A DNA stretch of 9,591 bases from Pseudomonadota bacterium (lineage in GTDB: Bacteria; Pseudomonadota; Gammaproteobacteria; Burkholderiales; Ferrovaceae). The position numbers were made by a program, and so were the translations under genes. The stretch covers positions 1 to 9,591 of the forward strand of contig JAJZEL010000251.1 in NCBI GenBank assembly GCA_021828575.1, in the 5' to 3' direction. The notes below the pieces were generated by a model. That model had not been told where the DNA came from, did not search any database, and saw only the letters and a list, made by a program, of their open reading frames with translations. Below are positions 1-6,156 of the stretch, piece by piece (the stretch's first letter is position 1; the number at the start of each line of letters is the position of its first letter).

Positions 1-2
1 GG

Positions 3-431
3 GTCAGGACACCCCAGGGTGAAGCCCGGGCCCGGGTCAAGCACTACTATGTCGAACGTTTGGCCAGTCGCGATTTCTGGCACAAGATTTTTTCGGGACA
101 CTTCCATTTCCTGTCCTCCCTGCGCAGTTTTTGTGGTGCAATCACAGGCATGAGAAAACCTTCTCCAACCGGGGTTGCGGCGCTCCCGCTGCCTGACCGC
201 ATGCTGGCTTCCCTGGAACAGTTTTCCGGGCGCGTGTTGCTCATCCTCAGCGGACGCGACCTCACCGCCCAGGAATTTTCCGACACCGTCTCCGCTTCCC
301 CGCGCTGGCAAGCCGCGCTGGCCCGCCCGGACTGCACCCAACACAGGCTCGAGGAAGCCGATCACACCTTTTCACGAAAGGAATGGCGGGATCAAGTGGC
401 CCGCTGGACAACGGAGTGGCTAGGACCATGA
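3..431 (+). CDS. Alpha/beta hydrolase, exosortase A system-associated (hydrolase 1 type), 3' part
   Basis: The frame is open from the left edge to a TGA at 429-431, so 142 C-terminal residues are visible and the N-terminal part, with the nucleophile serine, lies outside the window. What remains fits the end of an alpha/beta hydrolase: a strand followed by the acid in RVLLILSGRD (SGRD), and a late histidine in EADHTFS, which would be the catalytic Asp and His. The spacing and the closing helix (WRDQVARWTTEWL) match the hydrolases that accompany exosortase A/PEP-CTERM exopolysaccharide loci, and the next gene is the acyl-CoA ligase of the same loci. Its stop overlaps the ligase start as ATGA, so the two are probably translationally coupled. 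The substrate is unknown; an acyl ester or thioester is the usual guess for this family. The internal TTG at 60 is not a convincing start because homologous sequence appears to continue upstream (inference). Confidence 0.8.
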   Translation, partial: VRTPQGEARARVKHYYVERLASRDFWHKIFSGHFHFLSSLRSFCGAITGMRKPSPTGVAALPLPDRMLASLEQFSGRVLLILSGRDLTAQEFSDTVSASPRWQAALARPDCTQHRLEEADHTFSRKEWRDQVARWTTEWLGP

Positions 432-2008
432 GCACCCTTCTGCATGACCTTATCCTGAACAGCGCCCATCTTCATCCTGAACGTGAAGCCTTGGCCTGTC
501 AGGACGTGCGCCTGAATTACCGCACCCTGGCAAACCTCGTGAAGGAAGTGGCAGGCGGGCTGCTGGCCCTGGGCCTCGGGCGTTCGGAACGGGTGGCGGT
601 GTATCTGGAAAAACGCATTGAAACCATCACGGCCCTGTTCGGCACTTCGGCAGCCGGAGGGGTATTCGTCCCCGTGAACCCTGTGTTGCGCCCCCCCCAG
701 GTGGCCCATATCCTGAAAGACTGCAACGTGCGCATCCTGGTGACCTCGGCTGATCGTCTGGACTCCCTGACCGAGGTACTGAAGGAGTGCCATGATTTGC
801 ATACGGTGCTTGTGGTGGGAGACCGCCTGCCCGCGCCACTGCCTGAGGCCACATGGCGACCACTGTCCTGGAAGGAGGCCACCACCGGACACGGCTTTTC
901 AGGGCATCGCGTCATCAATGCAGACATGGCAGCCATCCTGTACACCTCGGGCAGCACGGGCCGACCCAAGGGAGTGGTGCTGTCCCACCTCAACATGGTG
1001 ACCGGGGCCCACAGTGTGGCGGAATACCTGCGTATCCATGCGGAAGACCGCTTGCTGGCCGTCCTGCCCCTCAGCTTCGACTACGGCCTCAACCAGCTCA
1101 CCACCGCATTCCTGACCGGTGCGTGCGCCGTACTGATGAATTACCTGTTGCCCGTGGACATTGTGCGGGTCATGGCCAGGGAACGCATCACCGGACTGGC
1201 TGCCGTTCCACCCCTCTGGATCCAGTTGGCCCAGGCACCCTGGACGCCCGAGGCCACTCAACACCTGCGTTATTTCACCAACTCCGGAGGGGCCATGCCA
1301 CGGGCCATTCTGGACCGGCTGCGTGCCCTGTTCCCATCCGCCCAGCCCTATCTCATGTACGGGCTCACGGAGGCTTTCCGTTCCACTTTTCTCCCCCCTG
1401 AAGAAGTGGACCGCCGTCCGGATTCCATGGGCAAGGCCATTCCCAATGCAGAAATCCTGGTGGTACGCGAAGATGGCTCGCCCTGCGCCCCGCATGAACC
1501 GGGAGAACTGGTGCACCGGGGCGTGCTGGTGTCCCTGGGTTACTGGAACGACCCGGAAAAAACAGCTGAACGCTTCAAGCCCGTACCCGGCCAGCGCCAG
1601 GCGCTGCCCCTGACGGAAATGGCGGTCTGGTCAGGTGATACGGTCAGGCGCGATGAAGAAGGGTTTCTGTATTTCGTGAGCCGGCGCGACGAAATGATCA
1701 AGACTTCGGGCTACCGCGTGAGTCCCACCGAACTGGAAGAAGTGGTGTACTCCACCCGGCTGGTGGGCGAGGCCGTAGCCCTGGGGGTGCCCCATGCCAC
1801 CCTGGGCCAGGCCATCGTGCTCATGGTCACGGCCCCGGCCGACAACCCGTCCCTGGATGTGACCACCCTCATGGCCGAATGCCGGCGGTTGCTGCCCAAT
1901 TACATGGTGCCCGCAGAAATCCGCGTGCACCCGGAACCGTCCCTGCCCCGGAACCCCAACGGCAAGATCGACAGGAAGCTACTGGCATCGCAACTCGCCA
2001 ACGGGTGA
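428..2008 (+). CDS. Acyl-CoA ligase (AMP-forming), exosortase A system-associated
   Basis: A 526-residue ANL-superfamily adenylating enzyme, which activates a carboxylic acid as acyl-AMP and then passes it to CoA or a carrier thiol. All core motifs are present: the P-loop LYTSGSTGRPKG (residues 171-182), YGLTEA (311-316), SGD (402-404), the hinge region RRDEMIKTSGYRVSPTELE (419-437), and the C-terminal catalytic lysine in NPNGKIDRK (Lys513). Length and motif spacing agree with the full-length ligase found beside exosortase A hydrolases; its acyl substrate in exopolysaccharide biosynthesis is not known. I chose the ATG at 428 because it forms an ATGA overlap with the upstream hydrolase and has GGAG at 413-416. 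The in-frame ATG at 383 would add 15 residues of unrelated sequence. No signal peptide, so cytoplasmic. In comparable loci further XrtA genes, such as a PLP-dependent decarboxylase, often follow. Here the next + strand gene is missing and a foreign-looking convergent cassette follows instead. Confidence 0.9.
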   Translation: MSTLLHDLILNSAHLHPEREALACQDVRLNYRTLANLVKEVAGGLLALGLGRSERVAVYLEKRIETITALFGTSAAGGVFVPVNPVLRPPQVAHILKDCNVRILVTSADRLDSLTEVLKECHDLHTVLVVGDRLPAPLPEATWRPLSWKEATTGHGFSGHRVINADMAAILYTSGSTGRPKGVVLSHLNMVTGAHSVAEYLRIHAEDRLLAVLPLSFDYGLNQLTTAFLTGACAVLMNYLLPVDIVRVMARERITGLAAVPPLWIQLAQAPWTPEATQHLRYFTNSGGAMPRAILDRLRALFPSAQPYLMYGLTEAFRSTFLPPEEVDRRPDSMGKAIPNAEILVVREDGSPCAPHEPGELVHRGVLVSLGYWNDPEKTAERFKPVPGQRQALPLTEMAVWSGDTVRRDEEGFLYFVSRRDEMIKTSGYRVSPTELEEVVYSTRLVGEAVALGVPHATLGQAIVLMVTAPADNPSLDVTTLMAECRRLLPNYMVPAEIRVHPEPSLPRNPNGKIDRKLLASQLANG

Positions 2009-2187
2009 GGCGTTGCATCCGGCAGCCATTGCTCCAGGCGACGGCCCCCAATTGCATTCGTTTCTTCGACGAAGCGGCGCACACATATGGGCCTGAAATT
2101 TACCGGCAATGAAACTGTAGCTCGCGCATGACCAGACATCGATGATCTTGCCAAGATCCACCTCATCAGACTGCCAAAGCGATTCTA
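2009..2187. other. Intergenic gap between convergent ligase and TOPRIM-like gene
   Basis: This 179-base spacer separates the ligase stop from the convergent stop of the DUF4276-type gene. Base composition falls from the GC-rich ligase toward the lower-GC cassette within it, so one edge of the acquired segment may lie here. It holds an 8-base palindrome CATCGATG (2137-2144) and a perfect short inverted repeat at 2144-2158. I found no T-run after the repeat on either strand, no target-site duplication matching the 4142-4291 gap, and no transposase or integrase remnant. Confidence 0.5.
2144..2158. repeat. Perfect inverted repeat between convergent genes (possible weak terminator)
   Basis: GATCTT-GCC-AAGATC forms a 6-base-pair stem with a 3-base loop, placed between the convergent ligase and TOPRIM-like genes. 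That location suits a bidirectional terminator, but the stem is short and AT-rich and neither strand has a following T-tract. The assignment is therefore only a possibility. Confidence 0.25.
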
Positions 2188-2850
2188 TCAGGCCATTGAC
2201 CCTGCAAGTTCGAGCAACTTTTCCCGAAAGTACACAAAACTTGGGGACAAGTTATTCGCAACATCCATGTGAGGACTGATCTTTTCAGCCCATTGAGATT
2301 TCTCAGCACCTACAGCCTGCCACCCTTTATCGGAAAGAGCGCGGGAGCCACCACTATATACAGCATCTGCCAAGCGTTCCCAGGTGCCGCAAATGGAATC
2401 GTTCACGTATGCATTCAGTACAGTATCGTTTGCCCTTGGATAGGCCGCTTTGATCGCTGGTATATCGCCAAGAAACCACGCCTCTCCTTCTTCAATAGCA
2501 ACGCAAAACCGCGCCTCTGGTTTGGGAGTGCAAGCATTTAGAATACTGAAGAGCTCTTGCCTGAAGGATTTGAGGCACTTTTCATCAAGATCGCAGACCA
2601 AAATTACCGCAGCGGGGTGATCTTCTGGATAACCGGCAAAAGTATTGCCGTAACCACGAAGTAGCCTTGGAAGCTGGTCAAGCAGGATGCGCTTGCTGGC
2701 ATCTCCCATTGCGCCGAGGTTTCTCGGAATGCGGCCTATTCCTTTATAGGAATGAACATTGAACGTATGGTCATCTCCGATGATTTTGGGAACAAGAATA
2801 TCGAGAGCTTTCTTGCCGGACTGGTCCTCAACGAGAATCTCAAAATGCAT
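2188..2850 (-). CDS. TOPRIM-like protein of DUF4276 type, partner of the adjacent ATPase
   Basis: A 220-residue protein with a TOPRIM-like layout. Near the N terminus a beta strand ends in the acidic residue Glu8 (FEILVEDQSG). A second strand carries an acidic D-x-D pair (VILVCDLDEK, Asp87 and Asp89), and a third motif IEEGEAWFLGD (119-129) resembles the E-x-E-A-W-L-L-A-D signature of DUF4276. In TOPRIM domains such acids bind Mg2+ for phosphodiester cleavage. Nuclease activity here is inferred, not shown. The frame is open upstream to 3126, but the ATG at 2850 is the right start: it gives the usual N-terminal strand, and a strong GAGGTGA sits 4 bases upstream, overlapping the ATPase stop. 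The ATPase ends only 4 bases before it, so the two proteins are almost certainly made together and probably form a complex, as in OLD/PARIS/AbiL-like ATPase-TOPRIM pairs. Cytoplasmic; GC content is well below that of the flanking genes. Confidence 0.75.
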   Translation of the reverse strand: MHFEILVEDQSGKKALDILVPKIIGDDHTFNVHSYKGIGRIPRNLGAMGDASKRILLDQLPRLLRGYGNTFAGYPEDHPAAVILVCDLDEKCLKSFRQELFSILNACTPKPEARFCVAIEEGEAWFLGDIPAIKAAYPRANDTVLNAYVNDSICGTWERLADAVYSGGSRALSDKGWQAVGAEKSQWAEKISPHMDVANNLSPSFVYFREKLLELAGSMA

Positions 2851-2854
2851 CCGA

Positions 2855-2861
2855 TCACCTC
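2855..2861 (-). promoter_or_regulatory. Ribosome binding site of TOPRIM-like gene, overlapping the ATPase stop
   Basis: On the - strand GAGGTGA lies 4 bases before the ATG at 2850, and its last three bases are the TGA stop of the ATPase gene. This fixes the TOPRIM-like start at 2850 and implies translational coupling and a controlled ratio of the two proteins. Confidence 0.7.
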
Positions 2862-4141
2862 GCGTCCAGATAATCGCTGTACCAAAGTCCCCCCAAAGGT
2901 AATCCTTCAGCAACCATATTCTGTACAACCGTGTCATCGCTTGCCCTGCGGATAACCGAATAACCATCTGAACCCTTTTCCAGAATCCAGACCTCAGTAG
3001 GCTCCAAAGCATCGACCAGATAGGGCTGATGAGTTGTGATGAAAACCTGAGATCCGTCCTTACGGCCTGTCGCGTGCTCGCGGAACTCCTGCGCCAAGGA
3101 TTCGAGAAGTTTATGGTACAAGCCATTTTCCGGCTCCTCGATACATAAAAAAGGTGGAGGGGCCGGATCTTCGAGTAACAGGAGATACGCGAAGACCTTC
3201 AATGTCCCATCAGACATTTGTTGCGAATAAAACGGGTCTTGAAAACCTCTATCATTGAACCGCAACAGCAAGCGGCCATCGTTTGTCTTTTCTGTGTCAA
3301 TCTTGTTTACGCCGGGGATTTTTTCCGCAATTCGGTTCAGAATAGTCCGAAAAGATTTTGGATGCTCCCGCTCCATGAATTGCACCACATTCCCAAGGTT
3401 GTCTCCATGGATGTTGAGATGCTTTTGAGGTCCTGCGAGTGGCAGGCTCCTGGCAGCGTCCGGTGTAAAGTAACTGAGGTACCAACCTTCAATAAACTTA
3501 CGAAATGCTGAAATCCTTGGGTGTTGCTTCAATGATCCCAGCGTGGCTATTCCGAGCTTGCGCATGTCTTCAAGCTCGACGACATCGGTTTCCTTGGATT
3601 CTTCTTTTGCCTCACCTGATTTAATGGATTCCATCAGGCTAACCAGGTCAAAGTCTCCTTCTTCATCGATCTGACGGCCTTCAAGATCACCTTTCCAGAC
3701 AACGCCCCTTCCGCTATTCAATACAAGGAAAGAAAAAGGCCGACCGTGCGTCTGGCCTTTGCGTCTCTGCCTAAGGCGCTCTTTCAATACATAAGGACGC
3801 CCTGAACTATCTATATCAATGGAAATTTCATAGGTGATGGGCCGGTTTCCGTCTTCTTTGTAATAGACCTCGAATTCGATTGGCCCTTTTTGACCTTGCG
3901 CTCTGATACGTTCAAATCCTCCCCTGCCACGAGAGTCGCACGCCTCTTCTACACCAGACTTTAAAGCATCCGCCAAAAATCCGAAGGCATCAAACAGCGT
4001 ACTCTTGCCAACACCATTTTTGCCAATAACCGCCGTCATGGGTGTAAGGGGTTCGGCCTGCTGCTGATTCCACAGTCGCCCAAGTGTAACGTCTTTCAGT
4101 ACCCTGAAATTCTTTATTCGAAAACCTTCTATTTTCGCCAT
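2855..4141 (-). CDS. AAA/ABC-type ATPase of the OLD/AAA_21 (COG4637-like) group
   Basis: A 428-residue SMC/ABC-like ATPase. The N terminus has the typical strand IEGFRIKNFRVLKDVTL, followed by Walker A GKNGVGKST (40-48). The centre (about 60-300) is a divergent insert containing an acidic stretch at about 157-192. The C-terminal lobe carries the signature-like QQMSDGT (307-313), Walker B FLCIEEPENG (331-340) with the catalytic Glu pair 335/336, and the switch histidine in TTHQP (His371). All parts needed for ATP-driven dimerisation are intact. Unlike one-chain OLD nucleases it has no fused TOPRIM domain; a TOPRIM-like protein is encoded 4 bases downstream instead. This suggests an ATPase sensor or regulator controlling a separate effector, as in several phage-defence pairs. 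That role is inferred; a DNA-repair role is an alternative. Start: ATG at 4141 with GGGAGG 6 bases upstream. GC is clearly lower than in neighbours, a sign of transfer. Confidence 0.85.
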   Translation of the reverse strand: MAKIEGFRIKNFRVLKDVTLGRLWNQQQAEPLTPMTAVIGKNGVGKSTLFDAFGFLADALKSGVEEACDSRGRGGFERIRAQGQKGPIEFEVYYKEDGNRPITYEISIDIDSSGRPYVLKERLRQRRKGQTHGRPFSFLVLNSGRGVVWKGDLEGRQIDEEGDFDLVSLMESIKSGEAKEESKETDVVELEDMRKLGIATLGSLKQHPRISAFRKFIEGWYLSYFTPDAARSLPLAGPQKHLNIHGDNLGNVVQFMEREHPKSFRTILNRIAEKIPGVNKIDTEKTNDGRLLLRFNDRGFQDPFYSQQMSDGTLKVFAYLLLLEDPAPPPFLCIEEPENGLYHKLLESLAQEFREHATGRKDGSQVFITTHQPYLVDALEPTEVWILEKGSDGYSVIRRASDDTVVQNMVAEGLPLGGLWYSDYLDAR

Positions 4142-4147
4142 TATTCG

Positions 4148-4153
4148 CCTCCC
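4148..4153 (-). promoter_or_regulatory. Ribosome binding site of the ATPase gene
   Basis: GGGAGG on the - strand, 6 bases before the ATG at 4141. A second purine-rich stretch (AAGGAGAGG) lies just upstream. Together they indicate efficient initiation of the cassette's first gene and support the start chosen. Confidence 0.65.
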
Positions 4154-4163
4154 ACCTCTCCTT

Positions 4164-4224
4164 GATAGACCGCTCTCGCTTTTTCACGGCACAGTTGAAA
4201 ACTGGCCCCGCTCAATGGTCTATC
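4164..4224. repeat. 8-base inverted repeat upstream of the ATPase (possible operator)
   Basis: GATAGACC at 4164-4171 and its exact complement GGTCTATC at 4217-4224 are separated by 45 bases and lie 23 bases before the ATPase start. The pair could be a divided operator or the stem of a leader RNA structure. At 8 bases per arm chance cannot be excluded. Confidence 0.3.
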
Positions 4225-4291
4225 TGCAATACGACAATCTGCTCGTCAGGGGGTGTTTCGTGCCGACCCTGATCTGGCAAAAGTGACCAGC

Positions 4292-5074
4292 TCAAGGCCC
4301 AACACCTGCTCCCTTCAGCATGTCCACGATGTATTTCGCTGGAATGGCATAAGCAATGCCCGAAGGTTCCGACAGGGCCTTTTCCTTGGTGGTCTTGACG
4401 AACACCATGTTCACGATGCCCATCACGCGCCCCGTGGAAGGATCATAGAGCGGACTGCCGCTGTTGCCCGGATAAGCCGTGCCATCCAGCTGAAAAACAT
4501 CGAAAGGGGTTTTGCGCAATTCCCGGATGGACTTGACGCTCAGGTCCTTGGATTCCACCACGGGAATCACGATGGGCGTGACACTGGACAAGGTGGCCCG
4601 ATGGGTCACGGGATAGATGCCCAGAACAGTTCCCAGGGGAAACCCTGTGAATGCCAGGGCATCTCCCTCCGTGGCCTGTGTTGAATCCCCAAAATGCAGG
4701 GGCTTCAGTGCCAGCCCTTCCACCTTGAGCAGGAGCAGGTCATGTTCGTGGTCCCTGGCCACCACATCAGCCATGTGGGCCTGGGTGGAGGACCCGGTGC
4801 CGGTAAGCACGGCAATCCTTTCGTAGTGCTCGAAATCAGGAACGGCAGGGGGCACGTGTTCATTGGTCACCACATACGATCCGTCGCCCACGGCAAACCC
4901 GGTGCCCAGAAACTCGAATCGGGGGGCACGCCCGGCCTGGAAGGTGCCCACGGCCACCACGGAATCCCTGAGTACCTTGACCGTATCGGCCAGTTCACGT
5001 GCGAAACCCGTGTCTGACATGCACAACATGCCAGCCATTCCCAGGGCCAGCACCCGGTTCATTATCACGTTCAT
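4292..5074 (-). CDS. Secreted trypsin-like (HtrA-like, S1) serine protease without PDZ domain
   Basis: A 260-residue exported serine protease. Residues 1-25 are a signal peptide: MNVIMNR, a hydrophobic stretch, then a likely signal peptidase I site after GFA. The mature protein has the chymotrypsin-fold triad: His73 in VVTNEHV, Asp112 in DHEHDLLLLKV, and Ser205 in YPGNSGSPLY. It ends soon after the protease domain, so it lacks the PDZ domain of DegP/DegQ proteins. It should act in the periplasm or outside. The start at 5074 is preferred over 5101: its ATG overlaps the TGA of the upstream GNAT gene as ATGA, GGAGG sits 6 bases before it, and the signal peptide begins cleanly. It is the last gene of the prsK-prsR-GNAT operon, so it is made with the PEP-CTERM regulators. 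Substrates are unknown; envelope or PEP-CTERM protein turnover is a guess. Confidence 0.85.
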   Translation of the reverse strand: MNVIMNRVLALGMAGMLCMSDTGFARELADTVKVLRDSVVAVGTFQAGRAPRFEFLGTGFAVGDGSYVVTNEHVPPAVPDFEHYERIAVLTGTGSSTQAHMADVVARDHEHDLLLLKVEGLALKPLHFGDSTQATEGDALAFTGFPLGTVLGIYPVTHRATLSSVTPIVIPVVESKDLSVKSIRELRKTPFDVFQLDGTAYPGNSGSPLYDPSTGRVMGIVNMVFVKTTKEKALSEPSGIAYAIPAKYIVDMLKGAGVGP

Positions 5075-6156
5075 GCACTCCCTCCCTGTCTGTCTTTCCA
5101 TGTCCTGACCGTCTGCCAGCCCAGATGGGCCATGCCCTGCAGGGCTCCGTGCCAGGTCCGCCGATTGAAGGCCACCAGACCCCAGCGTTCGCGGCGATGG
5201 CTCATCCAGTCCTTCTTATAGGCATCATCCCCTGTCAGGTAGTCCACTTCGTTCACCCGGTCCACATCCAGCACATGGGCCATGAGGTGCGCCGTCAGTA
5301 TGGACCCCGCAGACAGTTTCGCATACTGCCCGTCATAGGCCAGCTTGTAGATGGAAGCAATGCCTTCGCACACGATCCACACCTGCGCGGCAATGGGTTT
5401 TCCTTCCAGGCGTGCCACGCCCAGTCTGAGCCACCCCATGCGGGCTGCCATGCGAATCAGTTCCGGCATGAACTCCGGATGGGGCTCCGCCTGCTTCCAG
5501 CTGGAACCATACACTTGTTGGTAAGCCTGGATAGCCACCTCCACCTGATCCGCCTGACTCACGATGTCCAAGGTTCCTCCTCCTGACAGAAACTGCCTTG
5601 ATTTTCTGCGCAGGGTGTTGCGAAGCTGTGACGGCAGGGAGGATTGGTAGGCTTCCCAGGAGCGCCCTTCCACCTTGAGGTACCAGTTGCCAAAGCGAAA
5701 ATATGCCTGAACCCCGAGTCCCGCCCCGCGCAAAGTCTCAATGAGTCTGGCGAACACCGGGCTGTCATGATCCAGGGGATGCAGGTCCAGCCGGTCGAAA
5801 TTCCTGCCTCCATTCACCACGGAGTCCACCAGAGCCTTCAGGGCCTCCGGGTCATTGTCCTGCGTTAGCAGGGGAGCGTACAAGGAGGTGTAGTAATTGG
5901 CCAGGGCTTCCAGCCGGCGACCGGTGTTCCAGCGCCAGCCTTCCGGCTGGCACAGTGCCATGAAGCCTCGCACGCCACGGGCATCGCAAACCATGTGAAA
6001 TGTGGAACGTGTGCCCGGATCGAGTCCATGCCGGGAAAGGAGGCGCCACCACTCACGGGTCAGGCAAAAACTGACGGTGGCACCCCGGCTGAAAGCCTTG
6101 AAAATGTCTTGCGGAAGCTGGTCAATGTCCTCGAAGATTTCCGCCACCAGGTTCAT
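5071..6156 (-). CDS. GNAT acyltransferase of the CelD/BcsL (FemAB-like) family
   Basis: A 361-residue cytoplasmic protein with the two-lobed GNAT/FemAB-like fold used by proteins that acylate or aminoacylate cell-surface or polysaccharide precursors. Visible hallmarks are the basic helix SLPSQLRNTLRRKSR (173-187) that opens the second lobe, the strand and helix around GWLRLGVARLEGKPIAAQVW (241-260), and the C-terminal motif VDYLTGDDAYKKDWMSH (304-320), which fits the G-D-x-x-Y-K-x-x-W pattern of the CelD/BcsL group. Proteins of this kind recur in exosortase A/exopolysaccharide loci, so a role in modifying polysaccharide or lipid-linked precursors is likely; donor and acceptor cannot be read from the sequence. 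Its ATG at 6156 shares one base with the prsR stop (TAATG), with no strong ribosome binding site, so it depends on coupling to prsR. Its own stop overlaps the protease start. Confidence 0.8.
   Translation of the reverse strand: MNLVAEIFEDIDQLPQDIFKAFSRGATVSFCLTREWWRLLSRHGLDPGTRSTFHMVCDARGVRGFMALCQPEGWRWNTGRRLEALANYYTSLYAPLLTQDNDPEALKALVDSVVNGGRNFDRLDLHPLDHDSPVFARLIETLRGAGLGVQAYFRFGNWYLKVEGRSWEAYQSSLPSQLRNTLRRKSRQFLSGGGTLDIVSQADQVEVAIQAYQQVYGSSWKQAEPHPEFMPELIRMAARMGWLRLGVARLEGKPIAAQVWIVCEGIASIYKLAYDGQYAKLSAGSILTAHLMAHVLDVDRVNEVDYLTGDDAYKKDWMSHRRERWGLVAFNRRTWHGALQGMAHLGWQTVRTWKDRQGGSA
5081..5085 (-). promoter_or_regulatory. Ribosome binding site of the protease gene
   Basis: GGAGG on the - strand within GGGAGGGAG, 6 bases before the ATG at 5074 and inside the end of the GNAT coding sequence. 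It decides the protease start in favour of 5074 over the in-frame ATG at 5101. Confidence 0.7.

Larger units (their letters stand above)
4142..4291 (-). other. Spacer upstream of the ATPase cassette; probable promoter region
   Basis: A 150-base gap lies between the end of the protease gene and the ATPase start, all on the - strand. It should contain either a terminator for the prsK-protease operon plus a promoter for the cassette, or a read-through junction. I could not find a convincing -35/-10 pair. Two inverted repeats are visible: TCAGGG (4246-4251) with CCCTGA (4267-4272), just after the protease stop and without a T-tract; and GATAGACC (4164-4171) with GGTCTATC (4217-4224). The right edge of the acquired segment probably falls here, since GC rises on entering the protease gene. 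Confidence 0.45.

Noticed and set aside
383..427. Earlier in-frame ATG for the acyl-CoA ligase.
   Set aside because: AAGGA abuts that ATG with no spacing and the extra 15 residues do not look like the family N terminus. The ATGA overlap at 428 fits operon organisation.
1900..2166. An 88-codon - strand open frame lying in the spacer and antisense to the ligase end, in the same frame as the TOPRIM-like gene after two stop codons.
   Set aside because: It runs mostly antisense to high-GC coding sequence, where open antisense frames are common. It has no recognisable motif or ribosome binding site, and it is separated from the TOPRIM-like gene by TGA TAG.
2851..3126. N-terminal extension of the TOPRIM-like frame upstream of 2850.
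   Set aside because: The extension overlaps the ATPase coding sequence in another frame and shows no domain-like sequence. The start at 2850 has a strong ribosome binding site and begins at the expected first strand.
5075..5101. Earlier in-frame ATG for the protease at 5101.
   Set aside because: It would put nine polar residues before a normal signal peptide and lengthen the overlap with the GNAT gene. The ATG at 5074 has GGAGG at good spacing and an ATGA overlap.
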